From positions 62,001 to 126,000 of the forward strand of contig NZ_QJTI01000001.1 in NCBI RefSeq assembly GCF_003217325.1: DNA of 64,000 nucleotides, read 5' to 3'. The translations under genes and the position numbers were made by a program. Positions 1-8,312 of this stretch are shown one piece after another. Origin of the DNA: Rhodopseudomonas faecalis. Lineage in GTDB: Bacteria; Pseudomonadota; Alphaproteobacteria; Rhizobiales; Xanthobacteraceae. Below the pieces are notes generated by a model. That model was not told the DNA's origin and searched no databases. It saw nothing but the letters and a program-made list of their open reading frames with translations. Numbering within the stretch: the stretch's first letter is position 1; the number at the start of each line of letters is the position of its first letter.

Positions 1-1
1 G

Positions 2-529
2 CGCTGGAGCAGCAAGGCCTGGATCATCTGCGTTTGCGAGTTTCAAGGCCGGCGCCGCGATGTGATGGCGACCCGCAGCTGGACCGAGCTGTTCTTTCTG
101 GACGAGGCGACCGCGATGGCCGCCGGCCATCGGCCCTGTTTCTATTGCCGGCGTCCGGCCGCAACCGCATTCGCAGCGGCCTGGGCGCGCGCGCATCATT
201 CGCCCCATGAACGCCAGCCGCGCGCCAGCGCCAAAGAGATCGATGCCGTGCTGCATCAGCAGCGGCTGCAGGACGGCGCGCCGCGCCGCCATCCGCTGCC
301 GGCCGCGCTTCCGGCATTGCCGGACGGCGCCATGGTGTTGGCCCCCACCAGCGGCACCAGCTTTGTGATCGTGCAGGGCCGGGCGCTGCAATGGCATTCG
401 GATGGCTATCGGCCTGCATCACCGATCGACGCCGCCGAGCTGCAATTGTTGACGCCGCCAGCGACGCTGCGCGCGCTAGCGGCCGGCTATCGCCCGGTGC
501 TGCATCCCAGCGCCGGGGCTGATCGATAG
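2..529 (+). CDS. Conserved hypothetical protein, 5' end outside window
   Basis: The reading frame is open from base 2, so the gene begins to the left of the window. The visible part reads WIICVCEFQGRRRDVMATRS, continues to TELFFLDEATAMAAGHRPC, and then FYCRR; it ends at the TAG at 527-529. The valine of this stretch is a GTG at 62, but the residues before it are coherent with the rest, so I take that GTG as internal. The GHRPCxxCRR segment with two cysteines looks like a metal or redox motif of a small conserved protein family that I recall from Rhizobiales; no function is known to me. The reading as one continuous protein is seen in the sequence; the family recognition is from memory. Confidence 0.7.
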   Translation, partial: RWSSKAWIICVCEFQGRRRDVMATRSWTELFFLDEATAMAAGHRPCFYCRRPAATAFAAAWARAHHSPHERQPRASAKEIDAVLHQQRLQDGAPRRHPLPAALPALPDGAMVLAPTSGTSFVIVQGRALQWHSDGYRPASPIDAAELQLLTPPATLRALAAGYRPVLHPSAGADR

Positions 530-615
530 GCGTCAGCCGGGCGTGAGGTGACAAGGCGCGCGGGCGCGGTCTAGGATTGACGAAATCCACCAAGAGGGAT
601 GGTCAGGGGAGCGGC

Positions 616-1329
616 ATGATCGATCTTTATTACGCGCCGACGCCAAATGGCTGGAAGATTTCGATCATGCTGGAGGAATGCGGGCTGCCATACCGCGTGA
701 TCCCGGTCGAGCTGGGGCGCGGCGACCAGCACCAGCCGGACTATCTCAAGCTCAATCCGAATGGCCGCATGCCGGTGATCGTCGATCAGGCGCCGGCCGA
801 TGGCGGGCCGCCGCTGCCGGTGTTCGAAAGCGGCGCGATCCTGATTTATCTGGCGGAAAAAACCGGACGCTTTCTGCCGGCCGAGCCGCGCGCCCGGCTC
901 GACGTGCTGCAATGGCTGATGTGGCAGATGGGTGGGCTTGGTCCGATGCTCGGCCAGAACGGTCATTTCTTGCTGTACGCGCCCGAACAGATACCTTACG
1001 CGATCGATCGCTATGGCCGCGAGGCGCGGCGGCTCTACCGCGTGCTCGACGGCCACCTGGAAGGTCGCGACCACATCGCCGGCGACTACTCGATCGCCGA
1101 CATGGCGTGCTTTCCCTGGATCATGACGCACAAGGCGCAGGGCCTGACGCTCGATGATTTCCCGAACCTGAAACGCTGGTACGCGCTGCTGCGGGCCCGG
1201 CCGCAATTGCAGGCCGGGCTGGCGCTCGGCAAGGAGGAGCGCAGGCCGATGGACGAGCAGGCCCGCAAGATCATGTTCGGCGTCGACCAGCCTGCCTATG
1301 CCGACGCGCAGGCGCAGCAGCAGCAATGA
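616..1329 (+). CDS. Glutathione S-transferase, YfcG/Nu-class-like
   Basis: A 237-residue cytosolic glutathione transferase or disulfide-bond oxidoreductase. The N-terminal thioredoxin-like half starts DLYYAPTPNGWKIS, with Thr9 and Asn11 in the positions used by E. coli YfcG to bind glutathione; LNPNGRMPVIVD and ESGAILIYLAEKTG follow as in this class. The C-terminal half is the usual helical domain (GDYSIADMACFPWI). An earlier in-frame ATG at 577 exists, but the ATG at 616 has a purine-rich AGGGGAGCGG ahead of it and starts at the fold boundary. It is followed after 55 bp by a DsbA-fold isomerase and then a quinone oxidoreductase, suggesting a detoxification or aromatic-side-product operon. 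The substrate is unknown. Confidence 0.88.
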   Translation: MIDLYYAPTPNGWKISIMLEECGLPYRVIPVELGRGDQHQPDYLKLNPNGRMPVIVDQAPADGGPPLPVFESGAILIYLAEKTGRFLPAEPRARLDVLQWLMWQMGGLGPMLGQNGHFLLYAPEQIPYAIDRYGREARRLYRVLDGHLEGRDHIAGDYSIADMACFPWIMTHKAQGLTLDDFPNLKRWYALLRARPQLQAGLALGKEERRPMDEQARKIMFGVDQPAYADAQAQQQQ

Positions 1330-1384
1330 TCGGCAAGCGCGCTGTCGCGCGGCGCGAACAACAACAAATCAGGAGGAACCGCCG

Positions 1385-2017
1385 ATGATCGAATTCTTCT
1401 TCGATATTTCCAGCCCCTGGACGTATCTTGCGTTCCACAACATCCAGCCGCTCGCCAAAGAGTTTGACGAGGAGATTGAGTGGCGGCCGATCCTGGTCGG
1501 CGGCATCTTCAACACCATCAATCCCAGCGTCTATGAAATGCGCAAAACGCCAGTGCCGGCCAAGGCGATCTATATGCTGAAAGACCTTGGCGACTGGGCG
1601 CGCTCGGCCGGGCTCGCCATCAAGATGCCGCCCTCGGTGTTTCCGGTGAACAGCGTCAAGGCGATGCGCGGCTGTCTGTGGTTGCTGCGTGAGCAGCGCG
1701 CTGTGATGGTGCCATTTGCGACCGCGGCTTTTGCGAGTTACTGGGGCGATGACCGCGACATTTCCCAGGATGCGGTGCTGGCCGAGATTTGTGCGCGGGT
1801 CGGCGTCGACCCGCAGGCGTTGTTGGCCGGCATCGCCGAACAATCGATCAAGGATCAGCTCAAAGCCAACACCGATGACGTGATCGCGCGTGGCGGCTTT
1901 GGTTCGCCGACCATCTTTGTCGATAAGACCGACATGTATTTCGGCAATGACCGGCTGCCGCTGATCCGCGAAGTGCTGGCGCGGCGCCGCGCCCATGCCG
2001 CATCGAGCGCCGCCTGA
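1385..2017 (+). CDS. 2-hydroxychromene-2-carboxylate isomerase / DsbA-family protein
   Basis: A 210-residue protein of the kappa-GST/HCCA-isomerase branch of the DsbA fold. The N-terminus FFFDISSPWTYLAF has the Ser-Pro in place of the Cys pair of true thiol oxidoreductases, which is typical of HCCA isomerases; GGFGSPTIFVD near residue 170 is the conserved cis-Pro region. It probably acts on a glutathione-dependent isomerisation of an aromatic intermediate, but no naphthalene-pathway partners are nearby, so the substrate is open. The ATG at 1385 is preceded by AGGAGGAACCGCCG, an excellent ribosome binding site; an upstream in-frame start at 1298 overlaps the previous gene and is unlikely. Its TGA overlaps the ATG of the next gene, implying coupled translation. 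Confidence 0.87.
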   Translation: MIEFFFDISSPWTYLAFHNIQPLAKEFDEEIEWRPILVGGIFNTINPSVYEMRKTPVPAKAIYMLKDLGDWARSAGLAIKMPPSVFPVNSVKAMRGCLWLLREQRAVMVPFATAAFASYWGDDRDISQDAVLAEICARVGVDPQALLAGIAEQSIKDQLKANTDDVIARGGFGSPTIFVDKTDMYFGNDRLPLIREVLARRRAHAASSAA

Positions 2018-2997
2018 TGCCGCTTTCGGTGGTGTGCCATGCGCTCGGCGCACCGGAGACGCTGCGGCTGGAACAGTTGCCGCGGCCTGATCTGCGGCCC
2101 GGCGAAGTGCGGATCGCGGTCCATGCCGCGGGTATCAATTTCCCCGACATTTTGATGTGCGCCGGCGACTATCAGTTCAAACCTCCGCTGCCATTCGTGC
2201 CGGGCGTCGAGGTCGCGGGCGAGGTGATCGAGATCGCTGAGCCAGCGGCGGCGAAGCTTGCCATTGGCGCCAGGGTAATCGCCAAAATGCGCCTTGGCGG
2301 CTATGCCGAGGAGGTGGTGGTTGACGCGCGCAACCTGTCGCCCTGGCCCGCGACGTTCGATGCCGCCGAGGCCGCGACCTATCTCGCCGGCCACGGCACC
2401 GCCTATCACGCGCTGGTGGAGCGGGCGCGGCTAGAGGCCGGCGAATGGCTGCTGGTGCATGGCGCTGGCGGCGGCGTTGGTCTTGCGGCGGTCGAGCTTG
2501 GCAAGGTGCTCGGCGCCCAAGTGATCGCCACGGCCTCCAGCGACGACAAGCTCGAAGCGGCGCGCCGCCGCGGCGCCGATGATCTGATCCGCTATGATCG
2601 CGAACCGTTTCGCGACGCCGTGAAACGGCTGACCGATGGCCGCGGCGTTGACGTGGTGTTCGATCCGGTCGGCGGCGAGGTGTTTGAACAAAGCCTGCGC
2701 TGCATCGCCTTTGGCGCGCGGCTGTTGGTGGTCGGTTTCACCGGCGGCATCGGCGTGGCGCGCACCAATCTGGTGCTGATCAAGGGCGCGAGCGTGCTCG
2801 GCGTGCGTGCCGGGGAATCGGCGCGGCGCGATCCGGCGCTCGGTGCCGCAAGGCAGGCGGCGCTTGATCAATTGGCAGCGCAGGGCCAACTGCGGCCGCA
2901 TGTCTCGCACCGGCTGCCGCTCGCGCGCTTTGCCGAGGCGATGCGGCTGATCACCGACCGCAAAGCGATCGGCCGCGTCGCGCTGATGATGCGCTGA
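2017..2997 (+). CDS. Quinone oxidoreductase / zinc-free medium-chain dehydrogenase
   Basis: A 326-residue member of the NADPH:quinone oxidoreductase branch of the medium-chain dehydrogenase superfamily. The N-terminal GroES-like part contains GINFPDILMCAGDYQFKPPL and PFVPGVEVAGEV; the Rossmann part has AGGGVGLAAVELGKVLGA near residue 150. The structural-zinc Cys cluster of alcohol dehydrogenases is absent, as expected for QOR-type enzymes. The start ATG shares bases with the stop of the isomerase gene, so the three genes from 616 on form one operon. The 3' end is odd: an 11-bp unit GCGCTGATGAT repeats about 2.7 times across the stop (2980-3009), which gives two TGA codons in a row. Confidence 0.88.
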   Translation: MPLSVVCHALGAPETLRLEQLPRPDLRPGEVRIAVHAAGINFPDILMCAGDYQFKPPLPFVPGVEVAGEVIEIAEPAAAKLAIGARVIAKMRLGGYAEEVVVDARNLSPWPATFDAAEAATYLAGHGTAYHALVERARLEAGEWLLVHGAGGGVGLAAVELGKVLGAQVIATASSDDKLEAARRRGADDLIRYDREPFRDAVKRLTDGRGVDVVFDPVGGEVFEQSLRCIAFGARLLVVGFTGGIGVARTNLVLIKGASVLGVRAGESARRDPALGAARQAALDQLAAQGQLRPHVSHRLPLARFAEAMRLITDRKAIGRVALMMR

Positions 2998-3101
2998 TGA
3001 TGCGCTGATGGGCTGCGCTGCTGCTGCGAGGGGATCGTGCAAGGTGCGGCGCGCCGCTGCAACACACGTCGCAATCCGTTCGCGGGGCGGTGCGGAGCGC
3101 T

Positions 3102-3129
3102 TTGCTTTGCGCGGCCGCCTCGATTATGG
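3102..3129 (+). promoter_or_regulatory. Possible tRNA-Leu promoter
   Basis: TTGCTT (3102-3107) and TTATGG (3124-3129) are 16 bp apart and end 55 bp before the tRNA 5' end. The boxes are imperfect, and the call rests on position and spacing only. Confidence 0.35.
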
Positions 3130-3184
3130 AGAGAACCGGGACCGGGGGGCGCCAGCGCGGCGGCCGGCCGGGCCTGTGACCGGC

Positions 3185-3271
3185 GCGGGCGTGGCGGAAT
3201 CGGTAGACGCAAGGGACTTAAAATCCCTCGATGGCCTCATCGTGCGGGTTCGAGTCCCGCCGCCCGCACCA
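3185..3271 (+). tRNA. tRNA-Leu (anticodon UAA)
   Basis: An 87-nt cloverleaf with an encoded CCA. The acceptor arms GCGGGCG (3185-3191) and CGCCCGC (3261-3267) pair perfectly. The anticodon stem AGGGA/TCCCT encloses the loop CTTAAAA, with anticodon TAA at 3219-3221. A long variable arm and the T-loop GTTCGAGTC are present, as in class II tRNAs. It reads UUA/UUG leucine codons, which are rare in a high-GC genome. Confidence 0.97.
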
Positions 3272-3307
3272 GCCGGCCTCATTGCGGTCATTCGGCCGTG
3301 GCCAATA

Positions 3308-3398
3308 GAGCGTTTTCGAGCGAAGTGGATGCCGTTTCGCGTCAAGAAAATGCGTCAGAACATAAAGTTAGAGCTTCGGTCAGAACCGAAGCTCTAAC
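3308..3398 (+). repeat. Interspersed palindromic element A, copy 1
   Basis: The stretch GAGCGTTTTCGAGCGAAGTG ... GTCAAGAAAATGCGTCAGAA ... is followed by a hairpin AGAGCTTCGGT/ACCGAAGCTCT. The same modules occur in reverse orientation at 10952-11055 and 31082-31180. It lies between tRNA-Leu and the lipoprotein gene. Confidence 0.85.
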
Positions 3399-3426
3399 CG
3401 ACCGCAACAGACGACGAGCAGCAAGC

Positions 3427-3849
3427 ATGACCGAACGGCCGCATCTTTCCCAAGTTCCGAACCGGGCTTTTCTGGCCGGCGCGCTGCTGCTCTCCGTGGC
3501 GCTTGGCGGCTGTGCCGGGCTTGGCGATTCTGCGGTGTCGGCGGCGTTTGTCGATCCGGCGCGCTATGACCTCTATGACTGCCAGCAGCTCGAGACCGAG
3601 CGCAAATCGCTGGCGAGCCAGCGCAAGCAGATCAACGATCTGATCGCCAAGGCCGAGACCGGGGCGGGCGGCGCGGTGGTCGCGGAAGTGGCCTACCGCA
3701 ACAGCTACATTTCGGTGCAGGCGCAATCAAAACTGGCCGACGAAGTCTGGGCCCGCAACAAATGCGACCGGCCGTCGGCCGAGGCGATGCCGGCGCCGCC
3801 GCCGATGGGCGCGCGCGCGCCGCTGCGCTCCGGCAGCGCGGTTTATTGA
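3427..3849 (+). CDS. Putative lipoprotein of unknown function
   Basis: A 140-residue exported protein. The N-terminus has a hydrophobic stretch FLAGALLLSVALGGC ending in a lipobox (LGGC) with Cys near residue 29, so it is probably anchored to a membrane as a lipoprotein. The mature part is short and mostly helical (QQLETERKSLASQRKQIND), with two further cysteines, and ends in a Pro/Ala-rich tail. Start choice: ATG at 3427 directly precedes the signal peptide; the open frame extends upstream only because it runs through the tRNA and repeat region. No domain recognised. The gene is convergent with the flavin monooxygenase. Confidence 0.8.
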   Translation: MTERPHLSQVPNRAFLAGALLLSVALGGCAGLGDSAVSAAFVDPARYDLYDCQQLETERKSLASQRKQINDLIAKAETGAGGAVVAEVAYRNSYISVQAQSKLADEVWARNKCDRPSAEAMPAPPPMGARAPLRSGSAVY

Positions 3850-3874
3850 CCGCCTTCAGCTTCAGCGGCGGCCG

Positions 3875-5074
3875 TCAGTCCTCGCTGCGCCAATCATAGA
3901 TCCAGCGTTGCCGCGCCATCAGCCGCTGGCCGAGCAGCCGCATCGCCACATCGCGCGCCAGCGCCATCGGGCCGTGCAGATGATAGATCGCGCCATTGCG
4001 CCGCGCCGTGGCCTGCACGCGGCCGACCCGGGGCTGGCGCAGCCGGGCGTAGCGCTGCAGCGCCTGCGCGGCATGGTCAGCGTTGCTGACGCCGTCAAGA
4101 CATGACGCCAAAACCGCGGCGTCTTCGATCGCCATGCCCGCGCCCTGGGCTGCAAATGGCAGCATGCCGTGGGAGGCATCGCCGAGCAGCGCCACCGAGC
4201 CTTGGCTCCACACCCCGCCATCCGCCATCGTGAACAGCGCCCAGCGCCGCCAGCCATCAGCGCAGCCAATCAGCTGCCGGGCCGAGGCTGACCAGAGCGG
4301 TTCAGCGAACTGCGCCATGATTTCCGAAGGATCGCCGGGCGCGCTCCAGCCGGGCCGGTTCCAGCTGCCGGCGACAATGGCAACAATGTTGACCCGACGG
4401 CCGCCCGAGATCGGGTAGGCGACGATATGGGCGTTCTCGCCCAGCCAGAGCCGCACATCCTTGGAGATCAGATCGGCCGGCAGTCGCGCTGCGTCGATCG
4501 TGCTGCGCCAGGCGATCAGGCCGCTGAAGCGCGGCTGGGCCTGCGGAAACAGCTGCTGGCGCACCGCCGACCAGATACCATCGGCGCCGATCAGCGCCAG
4601 CGCGGTGTGTTGGCAGCGGTCGAAGCCGCCGCGATCGACAACGATGACGCCGTCATCACATGACGACACCTCATCGAAGCGGCGGCCGAGTTGCAGTTCG
4701 ATCGCCGGATGGGCACGGACCTGCGCCGCCAGCGCCGCTTGCAGATCGGCACGGTGCAGCACCCAATAAGGATAGTCGTCGCGCGGCTGCGCCTCTGCGC
4801 CAAATTTCAGCCGCGCCAGCGTGTCGCCGGTGCGGGCGCTGAGCATCGACACCGCTTCCGGCGCCAGCGCGACCGCATCGAGTGCGGAGCGCAAGCCGAG
4901 CTTGGCGAGAATGTGGCTAGCATTCGGGGAGATCTGCAGACCGGCGCCGACTTCTTCCAGTCGTTCCGCCTTTTCCAGCAGCACAACGCGAAAGCCCTTG
5001 CCGGCCAGCGTCAATGCTGCGGTCAATCCTCCGATCCCCGCACCAGCGATAACGATGGTGCGTTCAACCCCCAT
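3875..5074 (-). CDS. FAD-dependent aromatic-type monooxygenase
   Basis: A 399-residue group A flavoprotein monooxygenase of the salicylate/6-hydroxynicotinate hydroxylase type. Motifs in order: the dinucleotide-binding GAGIGGLTAALTLAGKGF at the N-terminus, the DG motif LIGADGIWSAVRQ near residue 165, and the second FAD motif LLGDASHGMLPFAAQGAGMA near residue 295. It would use NAD(P)H and oxygen to hydroxylate a ring substrate, which cannot be named from sequence. The downstream end faces the lipoprotein gene. A CHCC zinc-finger gene ends only 6 bp upstream on the same strand, so the two are probably cotranscribed. Confidence 0.88.
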   Translation of the reverse strand: MGVERTIVIAGAGIGGLTAALTLAGKGFRVVLLEKAERLEEVGAGLQISPNASHILAKLGLRSALDAVALAPEAVSMLSARTGDTLARLKFGAEAQPRDDYPYWVLHRADLQAALAAQVRAHPAIELQLGRRFDEVSSCDDGVIVVDRGGFDRCQHTALALIGADGIWSAVRQQLFPQAQPRFSGLIAWRSTIDAARLPADLISKDVRLWLGENAHIVAYPISGGRRVNIVAIVAGSWNRPGWSAPGDPSEIMAQFAEPLWSASARQLIGCADGWRRWALFTMADGGVWSQGSVALLGDASHGMLPFAAQGAGMAIEDAAVLASCLDGVSNADHAAQALQRYARLRQPRVGRVQATARRNGAIYHLHGPMALARDVAMRLLGQRLMARQRWIYDWRSED

Positions 5075-5080
5075 CGACGA

Positions 5081-5326
5081 TTAGGCGACTTTATCTTTCA
5101 GCACACACTCGGGCGGCCGGGCTTCGCCGGGCGCAAGGTCGGGTGAGTAGCGATACAGCGTCGAGCAATAGGGGCAGATGATCTCGCTGTCGTTACCGAG
5201 ATCAAGAAAGACATGGGGATGATCGAAGGGCGGATTGGCCCCCACGCACATGAACTCCCGGGACCCAATTTCGATCATCGGCACGCCGGCATCGTTGTGA
5301 AAGTGAGGGACGACGTGATCGGACAT
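5081..5326 (-). CDS. CHCC zinc-finger domain protein
   Basis: An 81-residue protein of the zf-CHCC family (related to the NDUFS6-type zinc site of complex I). The putative ligands are Cys in EFMCVGA, His in FDHPHVF and the pair CPYCSTLYRY. Proteins of this size are widespread in alphaproteobacteria, and their role is not defined except by analogy with the complex I accessory subunit. The ATG at 5326 begins MSDHVVPHFHNDAG. It lies immediately upstream of the monooxygenase gene on the same strand. Confidence 0.85.
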   Translation of the reverse strand: MSDHVVPHFHNDAGVPMIEIGSREFMCVGANPPFDHPHVFLDLGNDSEIICPYCSTLYRYSPDLAPGEARPPECVLKDKVA

Positions 5327-5936
5327 GATCTCTACCTTGTGGTCGCGACGAACGAAGACAGCATGGCGCGAGCACCATACTGTTCAGGGTTCTTGATTCC
5401 TAGAGCGGCCGGCGGCCAGTAGCCTGGGCGAAATTCGACACAATCCGATGCCCGTGGAGAAGCCCTCCTTTCGTCGGGGAAGATGTGTCCGAAAGACGAC
5501 GCGAATCACGGTGAGACATGAGGTTTTGTGAAACGGCGCAGTGACGGAACGGAATTGCGTTCGCCGGAACTGTTATTTGCGTTTCTGTCGTGGTGGCCGG
5601 ATTTCGCCGTCTATCACAACACTGTGCTGAGTGCGCAGGTTAGTCCTGCATCAGCGGCCGGGCTGCGAACAACATTACATTTCCACCGAGCACACTCTGC
5701 CGCTGGACTGTTCTGTTGCCGCACCGCGGCATCCGATCAGCACAGCATCAACAGATAGTTGAATCGAGGCCCGTTGGGGCTGGGGAACGTACGAGCCTGC
5801 ACTGATCGGCGGCGCTGCTAGCAGGGCTTGGTGCATGGCGCGCCTTCCTGCAGCGCGCTGGCGGCGGCGCGACAGCCGGGCTAGAACCGCGCGTCTTGCC
5901 GCGTGCGGCACGCGCTCACTTCGATGGACGGACTGA
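5327..5936. other. Intergenic region without a supported gene
   Basis: About 610 bp between the zinc-finger gene and the alpha/beta hydrolase. It holds only low-quality frames; for example 5528-5758 (+) begins with GTG and has no conserved-looking features. The promoters of the two divergent flanking genes must lie here, but I could not pick convincing -35/-10 boxes. Confidence 0.5.
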
Positions 5937-6689
5937 ATGCCGAGCTTTCACAACGGCCGCGTTGAAATTGCCTATCTTGACGAAGGCGAGGGCGAGCCGA
6001 TCGTGCTGGTGCATGGCTTTGCCTCCAACAAGGAGGTCAACTGGGTCTATCCGACCTGGGTGTCCGAATTGAAGAAGCATGGCCGCCGCGTGATCGCGTT
6101 CGACAATCGCGGCCATGGCCAGTCCAGCAAGTTGTATGATCCGGACGAGTATCAGATCAGCACGATGGCCGGCGATCTTGGGGCGTTGCTCGATCATCTG
6201 GCGATCGAGCGCGCCGACGTGATGGGCTATTCGATGGGCGCGCGCATCACCGCCTATGTCGCGCGCCGCCAGCCGGCGCGGCTGCGCTCGGCGATTCTCG
6301 GTGGTTTGGGCATTGGTCTGGTGCAAGGCGGCGGGCCCGGAGAAAACGTCGCAGCGGCGCTGGAAGCGCCGTCGTTCGCCGATGTCACCGATCCGGTCGG
6401 GCGCACCTTTCGCGCCTTTGCCGAACAGACGCGCTCTGATCGGGCCGCGCTGGCCGCGTGCCTGCGTGGCTCGCGGCAATTGATGAGTGCCGCGGAGGTT
6501 GCCGAGATTCGCGTGCCGCTGCTGATCGCAGTCGGCAGCACCGACGACATCGCCGGTTCAGCCACGGCGCTGCAGCAGCTGATTCCTGGGTCGCAGGTGC
6601 TCGATATTCCGCGCCGCGATCACATGCGCGCGGTTGGCGACCGGGTCTATAAGGAGGGCGTGCTCGCCTTCCTGGCAAACAGGCCCTGA
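5937..6689 (+). CDS. Alpha/beta hydrolase
   Basis: A 250-residue alpha/beta-fold hydrolase. It shows the oxyanion-hole motif VLVHGFASNKEVN, the strand FDNRGHGQSS, the nucleophile elbow GYSMG (Ser near residue 101), a late acid in VGSTDDIAG and a catalytic His in RRDHMRAVGD. It is probably an esterase or C-C hydrolase of unknown substrate acting in the cytoplasm. The ATG at 5937 opens MPSFHNGRVEIAYLDEGEG, a typical start for this family. Its 3' end overlaps the convergent membrane-protein gene by 43 bp. Confidence 0.88.
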   Translation: MPSFHNGRVEIAYLDEGEGEPIVLVHGFASNKEVNWVYPTWVSELKKHGRRVIAFDNRGHGQSSKLYDPDEYQISTMAGDLGALLDHLAIERADVMGYSMGARITAYVARRQPARLRSAILGGLGIGLVQGGGPGENVAAALEAPSFADVTDPVGRTFRAFAEQTRSDRAALAACLRGSRQLMSAAEVAEIRVPLLIAVGSTDDIAGSATALQQLIPGSQVLDIPRRDHMRAVGDRVYKEGVLAFLANRP

Positions 6690-8053
6690 GGCCGAAAACG
6701 TTCGCGCGCGGCAAACCAGCGCGCGACCACGATCAGCACCACAAAGGTCGACAGCCACACCATGCGCGCGCCGTAGCGGTCGTGCGGACCGGACACCACG
6801 CCGCAGATGAAGGCGTTGCCGAGCAGCGCCAACGCAACGGTGCCGGCCAGCAGCGTGACGTCGTCGAGCCGGCGCCGCCAAGTGGCGTGGCCGAGGATCG
6901 TCAGCAATAGCAGCATCGAGCCGAGCGCCACCGGCACGTGCACGGTGTTCACCGCGGCGAAGTTGATGTCCCAATGCTGCTGCCGGGCGTTGCGCATCGC
7001 CCGCGCCTGATCCGGCAGATAGCGCTCAATGATGCCGTAAGTGTGCGGCAGCCAGCCATTGGTGCCTTCGCCGGTCGCGACCTGGGTGAGCTGCTGCAAG
7101 GTCGCGATCAGCGCGGCCTTGGCCTGCCACAGCGGATAGGCTTTCAGCGCGTTGACAGCGATGAAGCGCATCTCGTCGTCCATGCCCTCGAACCGGCCGA
7201 GGGTGTTGAACATGCTGTTGCCCCACAGGAAGTCGTCGGCGGTGGCCGGCAGCTCGTTGCGATAGGGGCAGAGCTTCAGCTTGACCTGGTCGCAGTGGTC
7301 ATTGAGGTAACGCGCGACAATGCCATCCTGCAGCATGCGGCCAAAGGTGACGCCGGCCCCGCCAGGCGTCCAGGCCAGCTTGCCGGACAGGGCGAAATTG
7401 GCCGCCAGCAGCATCGCCGCCGACACCGCCACGGCCGCAAAACCGCGCGCAATGCCGGCCCAGCTCAGGCGGGCGCCCAGAAATGGCTTGAACAGCAGCG
7501 CGGCGAGGCACAGCCCGAGCAGCACGCCGAACGTGCCGGTATGGGTGGCGGCCGCGAACGCGGTGAAGGCAAACAGCAGCAGTTTTTCCAGCCACGAGGT
7601 CCGCTCGCTGAAGGCGACCAGCAGCACCAGGGTCAGCACCGACAGCCCGGCAAAGATGTCGGTCAGCAGCATGCTGGCCAGCCAGGGCAGCGCGGTGGTG
7701 GCAATCAGCGTCAGCCCGATCGCCAGCCGGCGGAAATGGGTGGTGACCCCGAACACGCGCAGCGTGGTCCACAGCACCCACAGCGTGGCTACCGCCTGCA
7801 TCGCCAGGTTGGTCCAGAACTGCCAGGGCTCGCCGAAATGCAGATACAGGCCGAACACCGTGGAGCGGCTCGGCACCAGATAGCCTTCGTACCAGCGCGC
7901 CAGATAGCCGCCGGTGTCATATTGCAGCAGAGGGTATCCATTCCACAGCGCCGGTGCGAGCAGCAGCAATGGGATGGCAATGGTGGCAACGGACGGAATT
8001 GCAACCGATCCCACGCGGAGGCGGGCGGTGGTGGTGGCGGTGCTATCACTCAT
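6647..8053 (-). CDS. Polytopic membrane protein, unknown function
   Basis: A 468-residue integral membrane protein with roughly ten hydrophobic segments, for example IAIPLLLLAPALW, LIATTALPWLASMLLTDIFA, LLLFAFTAFAAATHTGTFGV and the C-terminal WLSTFVVLIVVARWF. A large loop after the middle of the protein contains CDQVKLKLCPYRNEL and is rich in polar residues, so it is probably extracytoplasmic. The layout resembles membrane glycosyltransferases of the GT-C type, but I see no diagnostic acidic motif, so no function is assigned. The downstream end overlaps the hydrolase gene by 43 bp on the other strand, and the stop lies inside that gene. Confidence 0.78.
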   Translation of the reverse strand: MSDSTATTTARLRVGSVAIPSVATIAIPLLLLAPALWNGYPLLQYDTGGYLARWYEGYLVPSRSTVFGLYLHFGEPWQFWTNLAMQAVATLWVLWTTLRVFGVTTHFRRLAIGLTLIATTALPWLASMLLTDIFAGLSVLTLVLLVAFSERTSWLEKLLLFAFTAFAAATHTGTFGVLLGLCLAALLFKPFLGARLSWAGIARGFAAVAVSAAMLLAANFALSGKLAWTPGGAGVTFGRMLQDGIVARYLNDHCDQVKLKLCPYRNELPATADDFLWGNSMFNTLGRFEGMDDEMRFIAVNALKAYPLWQAKAALIATLQQLTQVATGEGTNGWLPHTYGIIERYLPDQARAMRNARQQHWDINFAAVNTVHVPVALGSMLLLLTILGHATWRRRLDDVTLLAGTVALALLGNAFICGVVSGPHDRYGARMVWLSTFVVLIVVARWFAARERFRPQGLFARKASTPSL

Positions 8054-8312
8054 GCGTGAGGTATCCTGCCGATTTCCGAAGGTCTGACAAGGCCGCAGTC
8101 CACAATCATGCCAGCGATACCGCTTGAAATAGGGCGGTTCGGGGCTACGTCTGCCTACGGTTCAGCCTGTCTGGGGGCTCGTTGCAGAGAAACTGTTAGT
8201 CGTCAATCATTTAACTTGAATGAACGCGATTGGCGGCAACAGCAAGGCAGGACAAGGCGTCCGATGCCGTGCTAAAGTCGAATATTCCCACTGGGAAATC
8301 GTGAGAAACAGC

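Noticed and set aside
3037-3426. N-terminal extension of the lipoprotein frame
   Set aside because: It would translate the tRNA-Leu gene and a repeat element; the signal peptide begins at 3427.
5528-5758. A 76-codon frame with GTG start in the 610-bp gap
   Set aside because: No good ribosome binding site beyond a weak AGG, no recognisable composition, and no support from neighbours.
6938-8059. A 373-codon plus-strand frame over the membrane-protein gene
   Set aside because: Gln/Arg/Gly-rich antisense of transmembrane-coding sequence; the minus-strand product has consistent membrane helices.
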